A DNA stretch of 64,000 nt from Mallotus nudiflorus (Eukaryota; Streptophyta; Magnoliopsida; Malpighiales; Euphorbiaceae): NCBI GenBank assembly GCA_947683625.1, contig CANTUR010000457.1:1-64000 (forward strand), given 5' to 3'. The notes beneath the pieces are model-generated. The model saw nothing but the letters and a program-made list of their open reading frames with translations. It was not told the origin of the DNA and ran no database searches. Made by a program: the position numbers and the translations under genes. Shown here one piece after another: positions 1 through 10,755 of the stretch (position 1 is its first letter; each line of letters opens with the position of its first letter).

Positions 1-1146
1 GGTCCGATGGGCTTGGTCCACTAGGCCTCGGTCTCGGCGCAACTAAACAAACAGATAACGATAGGAATTAGAATAAATCCCACATAAGTTCTAAAGACTC
101 GATCTAGATTACTAGATACAGAATTAAATCAAAATTCGACCAGACATCACATTTTAGGAGAATTCTACCAAAAATTCGGCAGAACCTCCCCTGTAAAATG
201 GACATCTCTCTACTCAAAGAGTAGAGCTGACCCTGCAAAGAAACACACTTCAAAAATAACACAAAATTCTCAATCACAATCCCTCGGTCGGACTCCAAAT
301 TACAAATCATCGACCGAGGTCCACACTTCACAAAATATTTACAAAATACTGAAAATACCTTTATATGATAAAAATACATTTTATAAGTAGAAATTATGTA
401 ATTAACCCTAAAACACAGTAAAAACCGATAAAAACTCATTTTATTAGAAAAATCGTATAATATATATATAATTTGAAAATAATTTACGAAAAATAGTTTT
501 AATTAGTTAGAAATACTAAATAATTTGTAGAAATTATTTTTATGCCCTGAATAACTATCAAAACCAATTTAATTACATTTTTAGCCAATTTAGGGTAAAA
601 TTACCAAAATACCCCTATATATATAAATATACTAAAATTAATCCAAAAATTCACCAAAAATAATATAATTGCACAAAATTAATTTTCTCAACATATATTT
701 CAATAATTTCAATAAATAAACTCAATTAACCAATAAATTTCAATTAAACACATAATTAACTCTATTTTCTCAAAATTACATAAACTATATAAATTCAAAA
801 TAAATACATAAAAATTCACAAAAATTCCAAATAAATTTCTATAATTCATTTCAACACCTATATTTACCATAAAACACAATTTAATAATTTAATTAATTAA
901 TTTTCGAAAATTAGAAAATAATAATAAAATAATCAAAAATACCCAAAAATCAAAATAATTTCCAAAAATTATAAAAAAATTCACACATGAATATTAAGCT
1001 AAGGGGAGCAACATTTGTGAAGGAATTTTTCATGAATCAATCAAATTGAAGCTCAAAAAATTCAAGAACCCTAATAGGCCAAAATTTCAAAATCGAAACC
1101 TAGGCAAATCTAGACCATTTTAAGTGAAAAAAAAGCTTGGAATCAC

Positions 1147-1430
1147 ACTCACCAGAGATCAAGGAGAAGATAGAGCTAGCGGTGTCAAAAATGGTGGCCG
1201 GAATCACGTCGATCGACGGTGAGGATGAGTTTCGGCTTTTCAGCCAAAACGAGCTCCTCTGACGCCAGAAACAGCTGCTGCAGGTGGCAGGGAAGGCTGA
1301 GGAAGAAGGTGGCACGCCGGGAGGCACACCGACGGCAAGAGAACGGCTTGACAGATGGTGGAACGGCGAGGAGGACGATCGGGAAGAAGGAGAGGGAGTC
1401 GGGGGCAAAACAGTAATTTGGCAAACTTTG
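1147..1430 (-). promoter_or_regulatory. GC-rich island of LTR copy 1, possible minus-strand leader with splice donor
   Basis: A GC-rich block in otherwise AT-rich LTR sequence. Read on the minus strand it follows a (TA)n run, is rich in CT, and ends at a GTGAGT at 1152-1147. The same order (TA)n, CT-rich block, GTGAGT recurs in copies at 4471-4800 and 45665-45945. It may be the LTR promoter and transcribed leader ending at a 5' splice site. This is inference from conserved position; no transcript data are available. Confidence 0.4.
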
Positions 1431-1452
1431 GTTTTTTTTTTTACAATATTTA

Positions 1453-1455
<3 letters not shown>

Positions 1456-1506
<51 letters not shown>
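1456..1506. repeat. (TA)n microsatellite in LTR copy 1
   Basis: Uninterrupted TA dinucleotides immediately beside the GC-rich island of the LTR. A (TA)n tract occupies the same place in the other family A copies. Confidence 0.95.
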
Positions 1507-1509
<3 letters not shown>

Positions 1510-2529
1510 CACTATATATTAAAATAATATAAACTTTCACACACATAATTTAATATATTAAATAATTTATACACTAAAAAAAATAATTAAATAATATTAA
1601 AACTAAATAATAAATAATAAAAATTAGGGAAATTAATTAAACCCTAGTTTAATTTAAATATATACACATATATACACTTTATTTTAGCACTTTTAAAAAT
1701 ATATATGAGTTCATGCAAATTCGTAAAATTATTTAAAATAATTAATACTAAATTATTTACGTGTTAATTTCCCCGAAAATAGAATTCTCGAGAAAATTTT
1801 ACGTAAAGTACTTAAAATAATATAAAATAATTAAAATAAGCTTTAAATAAATATCAACTCGCAAAATATCATAAATATGTATAGAAATTATTAACACTGC
1901 ATATCCCAATGCAGTATAAAATTATTTAAAAATTCGGGATATTACAGAATCCGAGGGCACGTGATCGGCACTAGGGAATTGTTAGGCATAAGGGCCCCGA
2001 AACCCATAGTAAACCTTAAAGAAAAGAAAAATAAAACTTCCAAATTTCAAACTTTATTTCATAACAGAACATATTATCAAACTGATTTTTCTAAAAATAA
2101 ACATAATTGTGCGCATAATAAAATATTCTCCATCGTCGCATATCATAAATCAATCTTAAATCATTATACATAATCGTGGTTCATTAAAATAAAATATATA
2201 AGTATACTTAAGTCATACCAATTCATAGTATAATTATTACTGCAGTTTTCTAAAGTTACTACTACAGTAAGCTCACAATGACTTACATAGTATAGCCGAT
2301 GATGAAGAAATCCAATGTAGAGTCGGTCTGAGATCGATCTCCCAAGCTCCTAAAAAAAATTAATTGAGGGGAATCAGACCTTACCGAGTAAGTTAATAAA
2401 AAAAGTTGTACGGTTTGAAAACCTTTTAAAAACCATATAATTATAGTGAAAATAATTTTATAACATATATATATAGCTTTTGAAAAATCTCGATAGAACC
2501 TTAAACTCAAATTTCTAATTGGCCAATTG

Positions 2530-2745
2530 GGCTCACTTAATCCACATAGACTGCAGGTCCCCGAGAGCAAAGGCATCAACCGAGGCACTAAGCCGCAGTC
2601 ATCCACTTAATCCAAATACATGGTATTGGTGGTCCCCGAGAGCTAAGGCATCAACCGAGACACCCATCCCAGTCCATTATTAACTTTCCAATCACTGGCG
2701 GTCCCCAATAGCAAAGGCTTTCACCGAGGCACCCGTCCAAGTTCA
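2530..2745 (+). repeat. Three ~85-bp tandem units inside LTR copy 2
   Basis: Three successive units share the core ggtcccc(g/a)a(g/t)agc(a/t)aaggc followed by an accgag(g/a)cac box (around 2555, 2631 and 2700). Equivalent units built on ccccgaga..ccgagct occur in copies 3, 4 and 5 (near 29.15, 43.93 and 60.85-61.05 kb), so the array belongs to the LTR and varies in copy number. Confidence 0.7.
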
Positions 2746-2747
2746 TA

Positions 2748-2786
<39 letters not shown>

Positions 2787-4470
2787 GATTCATCTCTCAA
2801 TCTCTACCATGTGCACACGGTCCTGGTGAAACCCATCAAGTAGCTCGTTCTACTAAAATTTCTTAAAAATGAAGTTTTAAATAAATAAAACGCATTTAAA
2901 TCTTAAATAGCAGTATTTAAATTAAATAAATCATATAATAAATACTAAAATATGAGCGCACACATCTTTAAATAAAACACACACACAGATCAATTTATCA
3001 ACTAATAGGACGAGTGAGAAGGCTGATGATCACGCGTCTGCCTCGATCCAACAGCTTCCGCTCCGACATTCTCTAGAAAAATAACAAACCTATTTTAAAA
3101 ACATGTCCATGGAATAAAATTGAAAATTGACAAAAATAACAAAATTCTAGATAGACTCGAGAAAGACCGAATAAGACTCGATATATGGGAAAAAATCTAA
3201 TTAACGCTAGGAATTTACGGAAGATATCACATTTTACGAGAAAATCTACCAAAATTTCGACAGTCTCCTTTGTAAAACGGACATGTCTCTACCACAGGTA
3301 GAGTCATTCCTGCATAGAAAATGCACTTCTAATGGTCATTGACATTCACACTCGAGTCGAGCTCCCAAAACTACACTTCCCTCCGATCGAGATTACAACT
3401 CAACCAACACAAAAATTAAATCATTTATTTCCCAAAAATACACATTACATATAAATATCTATAACTTAGAAAATCATTTCTCATTAAAGCTTAAAAACCA
3501 AATTTTCACAAGCATATATATATATATATATATATATATTTGGAAATAATATTCAAAATTAATATTACTTAAATTAAAAATATCAATTAATTTATAAAAA
3601 TCTTCTAAACCTCTTAAATATTAAGTAAAATTAACTAAAATATACATTTAATTATAATTATCATAAAATTACATATTTACCCATATAATAGAAAAATACA
3701 CATAATACTAAAAAATAATACCTAATATATTATTTAAAATTAAATTTTGACAATTAGTGTTAATTAGTCTAAAATAGTAAATCATTTGTAAAAATCCTTT
3801 TGAATTCCTTAATTATTATTAAACCAACCACAATTTATTATTTAACTATAATTAGCACAAAATTATGCTTTTATCCCTATAATATAAAAACTTACATAAT
3901 ATGTTATTATTGCTAAAAATTCCCTAAAAATTATACAAATACCTAAAATTTATTTTTCAATATCCAATATCTTAATATTAATAAAAACATAAAATTAACT
4001 ATAATTTCTTCCAAAATATAATTTAACCTAATTATACACATTTGACATAAACTCAAAAATAATTATAAAAATAGTATAAAAATCACAAAAATTATAAATT
4101 AATTTCTAAAATTAATAACATTTGATAATAATACCAATTATCAAAATTTTATAATTTTTACAAATAAATTTCGGATATAAATAAAATATTAATAAAATAT
4201 TCAAAATTCACAATAATTTTTATAATCTCAAATAAAATTAATATATCCAAAAATAATTATCAATAATTACTCTAATTACTAATTAAACTCAAATAAATAT
4301 CAAATAAAATCAAACAAAAATCAAATAAAATTCTGTAAAATTGAGAAAAAACAAAATAATATACAAAAATTAGATTTAAGCCTCTAACTTTGCAAATTCA
4401 TCATCTAACTTAAAATAATTGAAGATTAACACATAAACTAGCTCAGACAAATAGAAAATAACTCTACGTA

Positions 4471-4800
4471 ACTCACCTTCAACCTCACTTTCCAGCGTTG
4501 GAAATGGATGGCAGATGCGAGGCTTGGTGTCGACCGACGCTTAAGAGGGTGAGGAAGGTTGAGGGAGCAATGGCAGAGCCGATCTAGCTCCGGTAGAGGC
4601 AAGGAGGCTTTAAGCCGTAAGGAAGAAGGAGAAACTAGAGGAAGAAAAGAGAAGGGAGAGGTTGCTGGTGGTGTTGGCTGCTCTGGGAAGGGTTGAGGCA
4701 AGCCGGAGGAGAAGGATGATAGTGATGGTAATGGTGGACAAGGAAGGGCACCAGCTGTTGGGTGTGGTGTCGGGTTATTCTCTTCTTGGTAAGTTTTCTT
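4471..4800 (-). promoter_or_regulatory. GC-rich island of LTR copy 2 with splice-donor-like end
   Basis: Counterpart of the island in copy 1. On the minus strand it reads from (TA)n/(GT)n through a CT-rich block to AAG|GTGAGT with GTGAGT at 4476-4471, a very good plant donor. An 87-codon proline/serine-rich minus-strand frame covers it, but codon use looks like simple CT-rich sequence and it is not called a gene. Confidence 0.4.
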
Positions 4801-4812
4801 TTCTTCTTCTCT

Positions 4813-4813
4813 T

Positions 4814-4870
<57 letters not shown>
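4813..4870. repeat. (TA)n/(GT)n compound microsatellite
   Basis: TA repeats with interruptions running into (GT)n, adjacent to the GC-rich island of copy 2. More degenerate TA/CA tracts continue to about 5112. Confidence 0.9.
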
Positions 4871-4877
<7 letters not shown>

Positions 4878-5281
4878 TGTATATGTATTTGTGTATATTA
4901 CATATATATATACTCCTAAATTCACATGTATTCACACACACATATATATATAATCTTACTTTATATTATAACCATATAAGATAATATGTATATATACACA
5001 TATACCTATATATGTATTTATACATATAAAATCCCAAGTTTACGTACTATATATGTATATTCACACACATGCACATATATACGTATATATATACATACAT
5101 ATATATATATACCCAAATATAATACTTATATCACATAATGAAACCCTAAGATAATATTAACATAAATATATATCAATTAAATAGCTAGATAAGTAACATT
5201 TGTATAAAATAAATTTAAATTTAATTATTAATAGCACAAATTTGGAAATTACTTTATTTAAATAAAATATAGGGTATTACA

Positions 5282-6460
5282 TTATTATTAATGATGAAAA
5301 AACTGGAAAGAAGAACAAATATCAATAATTGAAATTTTTTGTTGTTTTTATTGTTTTTAGTTGATTTTTGTTTTTTGTGTTATTTTAGTTATTGTTTTCA
5401 ATTATTTTTTAAATTTTTTGATAGTTGTTAAAAATAAAAAAAATAACAACAGAGAACAATAAAAATTATTATTTTTATCAGTAATACTAATAAAAGTAAT
5501 AATTTTAATTATGGCCTTAATTTTGTCATTAATAATGAAAAAAATTAAAAAAGTCAACAACTGTAAATCAACCAAAGTCAAGAAAATTCAACAACAATCA
5601 ACAACTGTAAAATTTATTATTTTTGTTGTTTTATTGTTTTAGTTGTTGTTTTTAGTTATTTTTTGTTATTTTGGTTTGTTATTTTTGTTATTTTGGTTTG
5701 TTATTTTTGTTATTTTTTTAGTGTTTTTTTGGTTGATTTTATAAATATATCATAAGAATTGTAAACTTGTTACATATTGATGATCAATAAGTATTAAATA
5801 ATTTTTTTATTTAAAAAAGTTGTTAGACATTTTAATAAATAAATTAAAGTAAAAAAATAAAATCCTTATTCATTAAGAATATAAAATGAGAAAAATTTGT
5901 TTATTTATTGTTGTTATAACATTTGAAATTATTTATTGTTTGGTTTAACAACAATTAAAGATGTTTAGTTCATAATTATTCATTTAAAAAAAATTCAAGA
6001 AAAATATATTGACCAAAAAAAGAAAATATTAGGAATAAAATAAAGATAGCACCTTAAAAAATAAAAAAAAATATTGAGCAAAAAAAAGTTGAGAAGAAAA
6101 GATGAAGACAACTTAAAAAATATTGTAAAAAAAAATAAAGATAGTACCATAAAAATTAGAAAAAATGTTTAGCAAAAAAATATTGAGAAAAAAAAAAGAG
6201 GAAGAGAGTAGAAAAAATTGTTGATTATAAAAACATTGAAGAAAATAAATGAAGACAGTATAAAAGAATTTTGAAAAAAGAACAAATAAAATGTTGAGAA
6301 AAAAAGGAAAAAATAATAATAAAAAAAAAGAATAAAGCAAAAAGGAAAAAAGCTGAAAAAAATCAATAGAAAGTGGGAAAAAAATGATAATACTAAAACT
6401 AAGGGTGACAAAGGAAATAATTTATATTTGGAAGAAAAAAAAGTTAGTTTTTAAAATTTT
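5282..6460 (+). repeat. AT-rich dispersed repeat, arm inverted relative to 47445-48725
   Basis: The stretch is A/T homopolymer-rich with no real coding potential; its long frames are phenylalanine/leucine strings. Its reverse complement matches 47.4-48.7 kb at several anchor blocks, for example the ggccttaattttgtcattaa block near 5513 and the tttggtttaacaacaattaa block near 5939. LTR copy 2 appears to have inserted into it at 5281/5282, since the sequence after the LTR continues the match. Possibly a non-autonomous DNA transposon; ends not defined. Confidence 0.65.
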
Positions 6461-6632
6461 TTTTTTTGGTGAATGACATTTTTGAATTTTTTTTGTTTTT
6501 GTTTTGTATATATATATGTAAAGAAACCTAAGTATTTTGGTGAAGGTGAGCCATTATGAAAGTCCATTTATTATTGTTAGGCTCAACACTCAATTCGGAT
6601 TGAAGCCCAAGTATGTCGGGGTATCAAAGCCA

Positions 6633-6644
6633 TGGTATCAGATG
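6633..6644 (+). other. tRNA-iMet-type primer-binding-site motif in a retroelement scrap
   Basis: TGGTATCAGATG matches ten of twelve bases of the usual copia primer-binding site complementary to initiator tRNA-Met. It follows about 100 bp that read like the end of a copia LTR. No gag or second LTR follows; the pectinesterase relic begins about 90 bp downstream. A short fossil at best. Confidence 0.4.
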
Positions 6645-6672
6645 TTGATACCCAGTGTTGAACGTTGATTGC

Positions 6673-6740
6673 CCACGAGTGCTCAATGTTGATGGTGCTT
6701 CAGTTGCCACGAGTGCCCAATGTTGATTGTGCTTCAGTTG
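6673..6740 (+). repeat. Two 34-bp tandem units
   Basis: ccacgagtgctcaatgttga.. and ccacgagtgcccaatgttga.. are head-to-tail 34-bp units with two differences. The second ends inside the first recognisable pectinesterase codons (…gcttcagttgcc), so the duplication reached the splice-acceptor side of that exon. Confidence 0.9.
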
Positions 6741-8157
6741 CCATCTTTGCACCAAACGTCACTGCTTACAATATTAGTTTTAAGGGATTTTTCTTTTTTC
6801 TTTTTTTTCAAAAAAAAATCACCTCAGGAGTTGTATATATGATATCTATTACATTAATGCACAATTGGGTACTAATGGTGAAGATCTTTTACAATATAAA
6901 AAGAATACAGCTCCTGCTCTATCTCGAGGAGAAGTGGGAGGGCAAGCAGTGGCAATTAGAGTAGCAGTTGATCAAGTTGCATTTTATGGGTGTGGATTTT
7001 ATGGAGCTCAAGACACCCTTAATGATGATTATGCGAGACATTATTTTAAAGAATGTTTATTCAAGGTTCTATTGATTTCAGTTTTGGGAATGCTAGATCT
7101 CTTTTTGAGGTACATTCTTCTTTAATCAACCATATTTCTACTAATAATCCTTTATTCTTACCCTTAGGCATTTGACTTTAGAAGCAAGCTTGCATTTTCA
7201 TTTTATTTTAATAATATATAATATGCAAAGCTAAAAATAAATTATTATTGTTTTATGATATCAATTATTTGGAAGGTGAAATCCAACAGCTTCAATAGAT
7301 CTTCGATATAATAGTAACAGGGAATATTTCATCATAAATAGGTTTTACATGGGTCAAATGGGAGGGAAATAATTTTAGAAAATTACTAATAGTAATGGAT
7401 ATTGTAGGGTGAGTACATGGAATTGATCATCCACTTCCCTTTAACATTCCAGTTGTTAAAAAAAAATAATGGTATTGTTCACCATGGCTAGTAGCAACCA
7501 ATATCATTATCATTATCCTTGATTTCCATTTGACAAGGTAAAAAAAACTCTTGGCAAGGTTGCAAAATAAATTCCATAGCAATGCCTCCAAAAGCAGGAG
7601 TAAGTGGATCAATTATAGCTCAAGCAAGGCAATCATTTAGTGGCCAAACTAGGTTTTCTTTTGTGAGTTGCTGCATAAGTGGAACAAAGAAAGTATGACT
7701 TGGAAGAGTGTGGGGTGCTTATACAACTGTTATCTTCTCTAAAACTTACATGTCTAATGTTATATCTCCTAATGGGTGGAATGATTGGACAGACTCCTCT
7801 AGAGACTGATCTATGGTTTGATCCTACTCGTTGATGCTCATTCTATTCACAAACATAATCTTTACAAGTATCGACTCGGTCGGTGTATATGTCAATTCTG
7901 TTAATAATTTTTCTCTGTTAATTGATATAATTTTTTTTTCCTTTACTTGCATAATAGTGTTCTTTGAAGAGTACGAGTGTTATGGACCCGAAGCTAATTA
8001 CACATTTAGAGTATCTTATGTTAAGTAGTTAGCTCAATATGAAGTAGCTCATTACATGGGCATTTCATATATAGATGGAGAACAATGGCTTCTTCATCAT
8101 CAGAACTTTATGCACAGCTTTCCTAATGAGAATTTATACAAACTTACTAATATATAA
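6731..8157 (+). pseudogene. Pectinesterase (pectin methylesterase) pseudogene, catalytic-domain exons
   Basis: Remains of a secreted plant cell-wall pectinesterase that would demethylate pectin. Exon pieces: 6731-6784 (APNVTAYNISF), 6904-7109 (QAVAIR, YGCGFYGAQDTL, then DFSFGNARS after a frame change), 7561-7809 (GRVWGAYTTVIFS, GWNDW) and 7958-8157 (ECYGPEANYTFRV, ISYIDG). The QDTL oxyanion-hole Gln and the Asp of DFxFGN are visible. Lesions: a one-base frameshift near 7050-7060, a Trp-to-stop TGA at 7696-7698, an in-frame TAG at 8026-8028, and a lost splice donor after 6784. The N-terminal part and the start codon are absent. The 3' flank is shared with the relic at 27744-27861, so the gene or its 3' half was duplicated before decay. 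Family is certain; subgroup resembles the short non-PRO plant pectinesterases. Confidence 0.88.
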
Positions 8158-8389
8158 ATTCATGAAGCAATTAATTTTTGATGCATGTTACAAATAGACA
8201 GACAGACATATGTTGTTTTAGGTTCGAAAAAGGGGAGGTAATTAAAATTAAAGAAAATAAGTATTGGTAGAGTTCTATCTCCTAATAGGTTCATCAGACT
8301 CTAATTTCAAAATAATCGAAACTCTTGTGGCCATAAGATATTGAAACATTAGATACTTGAAAAATATCCTAAGACTATTTATTTTCTAT

Positions 8390-8645
8390 TCTATTTTATT
8401 AATAAAGGATAAAAAAAAGACTTATAGTTAAAGGAATTGGTTCATTCATGAAGAGTTGTAGTCTTGAGTGTAATAGTGGGTTATGGCCTGTTCTAGATTA
8501 ACAAAATAATTAACATAATAATTATTAGAAGTTTTGCTCATGATTTCCTCTCTAATATAATAATTTGTTTTTACCTTTCTCCTTCCAAAGCTACCCAAAA
8601 GAAATGAAAGCAAGAAAAGAGATTTCAAACTACATGTTCATCATG
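8390..8645. repeat. Duplicated host flank segment 'C', copy 1
   Basis: Downstream flank of the pectinesterase pseudogene. The block catgaagag..gtagtcttga to ctacatgttcatcatgac recurs at 42905-43150 and, from the ttctagattaacataat block on, at 57780-57930. In copies 1 and 2 it keeps the same position 3' of a pectinesterase last exon, so this looks like segmental duplication of host DNA, not a transposon. Confidence 0.7.
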
Positions 8646-9951
8646 ACCACTTGTAATTCAACTTGTTGGATGCAGAAAATAGTACATACCACTCTTCAAG
8701 TTTTAGAGCACGTTTTTTTTAAAAAAAAAAAAAAAAAAACTTTTATGAAACATGTAGGTATAAGGGTCAGGAATAAAATTTAATTCTTCACAAAATCATA
8801 ATAATTTTATAAAAGTGCACTAATTTATATAATTCAACAAACATACTTCACAACTAACGTAAACATCAAGTAATTTTAAACAAATTAATTTAACAACCCA
8901 ATTAAAATAGAATATTAATTTTATATCTTAAAATATCTTTAAAAAAAAGACCAATTAATTTTTGATAGACTTGCAAAATTTTAATTTGTTAGATTTGTAA
9001 TGAATTCAAAAAAATACATTGACACCTATAATGGCAATAGATTTTTCTAGTGTATTACTTGCTACTTTCCTGCTTTTTACCAATTTTAGGGTGAAAAACA
9101 AAAAAAAAAAATCCGATTTAGGGTACTGTTCACACTAATTTTCAATTTGTGATAAAAAAATTAATTAAAAAAGAAAAATAAAAAAGAGGAAAAGCTATTC
9201 CACCAATAGATTTGGCGGAAATGCTAAAAGACAGCAAATCCGTCACTCTCATTGGCTATGGCCAATTTTTTTTAAAAAATAAATAAATAAATAAATAAAT
9301 TTTGTCAATTGAGGTGACAGGGTTATATAAAACGCTGCATTATATAAGAAGTCATTATTTAAATAAAATACAAATAAAAATAAGAAGTCCGCTGTTTGTC
9401 GTACTTCCTGGCAAGATTCGAAATAGCTTATTGCATGCTTCAGTTCATAGATATAATTGAAAAATAGAAAGAGTAAATGATGAAAGAAAGAACGAAAGAA
9501 ATGAATCTGTCTATTTTATTTGCTTGCTTCATTTCTTACTTTATTTACTAAATAAATAAAGTAGGGCCAAAGCTTGGAGACATATTTATTATGATTTGAC
9601 TTCCTCAATCTTAATTATGCCCTCTTTCATTTTCATTTCATTTGATTTTAAAATAATATTTAATAATATAAAATAATCATTGCAATTGACTAATAAAATG
9701 ACATTTTAAATTTAAATTTTTTATTTTTATTTTTATTATTTATTTATCATTAAACATTAACTTATCAAACTTAATATTATATTCTTATTATTATTACTGT
9801 TATAATTATAATAATTATTGCTATTAAATATACTATTCATTAATTATAATTTTATTAACTTATATAATTATTAAATTACTCATAATTTTACATAATTATT
9901 AAAATACTCAAAATTACTATTAATTAAATTCATAATTTTATTATTCCATTA

Positions 9952-9994
<43 letters not shown>

Positions 9995-10435
9995 GATATT
10001 ATACAATATATAGTGGACAAACTACATATATGGATTGCCAACTCAATTAATTTGTTTTCTATATCTAAATACAAAAAAAAAAAAAATTGTTAACTATATT
10101 TAATTAAATTGTTAACTTAATATTATACAATTGATTATTTTCCCTCTCGCATGAATTTACAAATTTGAAAGTACCTTACAACGTTGCATTTAAAACAAAA
10201 GTGGCCATACTTCAAATTGGCCATACAAAAAAAAAAAAAAAAAACTTTCCGTTTAATTGTTATTATTTATTTATCATTAAACAATAACTTATCAAACATA
10301 ATATTATGTTCTCATTATTATTACTGTTATAAGAATTAAAAAGAAAAAAAATTGAATTGACAACTCCTCAAATTCATGCAAATGGCCATAACACGTTAGC
10401 TCAAAAAATTTGAATAAAATGAATTTGCAATTAAA
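8646..10435. other. Intergenic, no gene seen
   Basis: AT-rich DNA with poly-A tracts, an (AAAT)n run near 9279-9300 and a (TA)n run at about 9957-9986. A ~70-bp block at 9736-9805 (atttatttatcattaaaca…) is repeated at 10259-10335. No open frame with protein-like composition. Confidence 0.7.
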
Positions 10436-10755
10436 ATTCCAACTGACGCTTTGATACCCCCATTGGTTGTCTCTTTAGCTCACAAGGGGGCAAGACATAA
10501 GACCCCACTAAGGGAATCGTGGAGCTCTCTATCCGGCATCGAGCTTCAACACTCGGACACTGACATAATGATCTTAGGTGGATCTCGGCTCGACCCCAAG
10601 AAGCAAAGTAAAAGAAATATCTCAATGATTGAAGCAAGTTAATGTAAACGGTAATTAAAACAATTCATTATAATGTATGTAAGATCTTGAGATTATAATT
10701 TCTGCATCACTTCAGAGTTGCTAGCCTTGTTGAAGAAATGTATAAATATTATCAT
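10436..10755 (+). other. Unidentified exon-like conserved block, copy 1
   Basis: A less AT-rich block with a 63-codon open frame at 10451-10642 (contains LAHKGARHKTPLRESW and LQHSDTDIMILGG). It aligns with 56806-57118 with no insertion or deletion over about 57 codons, although many differences change amino acids. In both copies the frame is followed by ggtaatta/ggtaatca, which could be a splice donor. I do not recognise the protein. It could be one exon of a duplicated host gene or captured coding sequence in a repeat. Confidence 0.5.

Larger units (their letters stand above)
1..1946. mobile_element. Family A long LTR, copy 1 (cut by window edge)
   Basis: This stretch aligns along its length with 44517-46461, a complete family A copy. 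Shared landmarks are the tggtccactaggcct block at the start, the 'tctctact..agtagag' block near 205-230, a GC-rich island at 1147-1430, a (TA)n run at 1456-1506 and the terminal gggatattaca ending at 1946. Its first ~1.3 kb lies left of the window. The open frames inside it are low-complexity or antisense to each other and are not genes. The family has the TG..CA ends and 5-bp target duplications of LTR retrotransposons. Confidence 0.85.
1947..5281. mobile_element. Family A long LTR, copy 2 (divergent subfamily, start interrupted)
   Basis: Begins directly after the terminal ttaca of copy 1 with sequence matching the family start minus its first bases (…gatcggcactaggg… aacccatagtaaacc). It ends in agggtattaca at 5281. 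Shared internal landmarks are the gaatcagacctta block (about 2369-2390), the ccccgagag..ccgag repeats, the tctctac..gtagag block near 3290 and a GC-rich island at 4471-4800. It is the most divergent copy here. Best read as an older LTR into which copy 1 inserted close to the 5' end; the missing start should lie left of the window. Confidence 0.75.

Noticed and set aside
1100..1546. Overlapping open frames on both strands at 1.1-1.55 kb, and the equivalents at 4.4-4.95, 31.2-31.4, 45.6-46.1 and 63.3-63.6 kb
   Set aside because: They lie in the GC-rich island and (TA)n of the family A LTR, mirror each other on opposite strands, and are not conserved as protein between copies.
2540..2745. Regular spacing of ccccgag/ccgag boxes considered as a CRISPR-like array
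   Set aside because: The units are diverged tandem repeats without unique spacers, and the same arrays occur in every family A LTR of this plant genome.
6113..6411. Phe/Leu-rich minus-strand frames at 6.1-6.4 kb and the similar plus-strand frame at 47513-47938
   Set aside because: Products of long A/T tracts in the AT-rich repeat. They look like membrane proteins only because TTT and TTC code for Phe.
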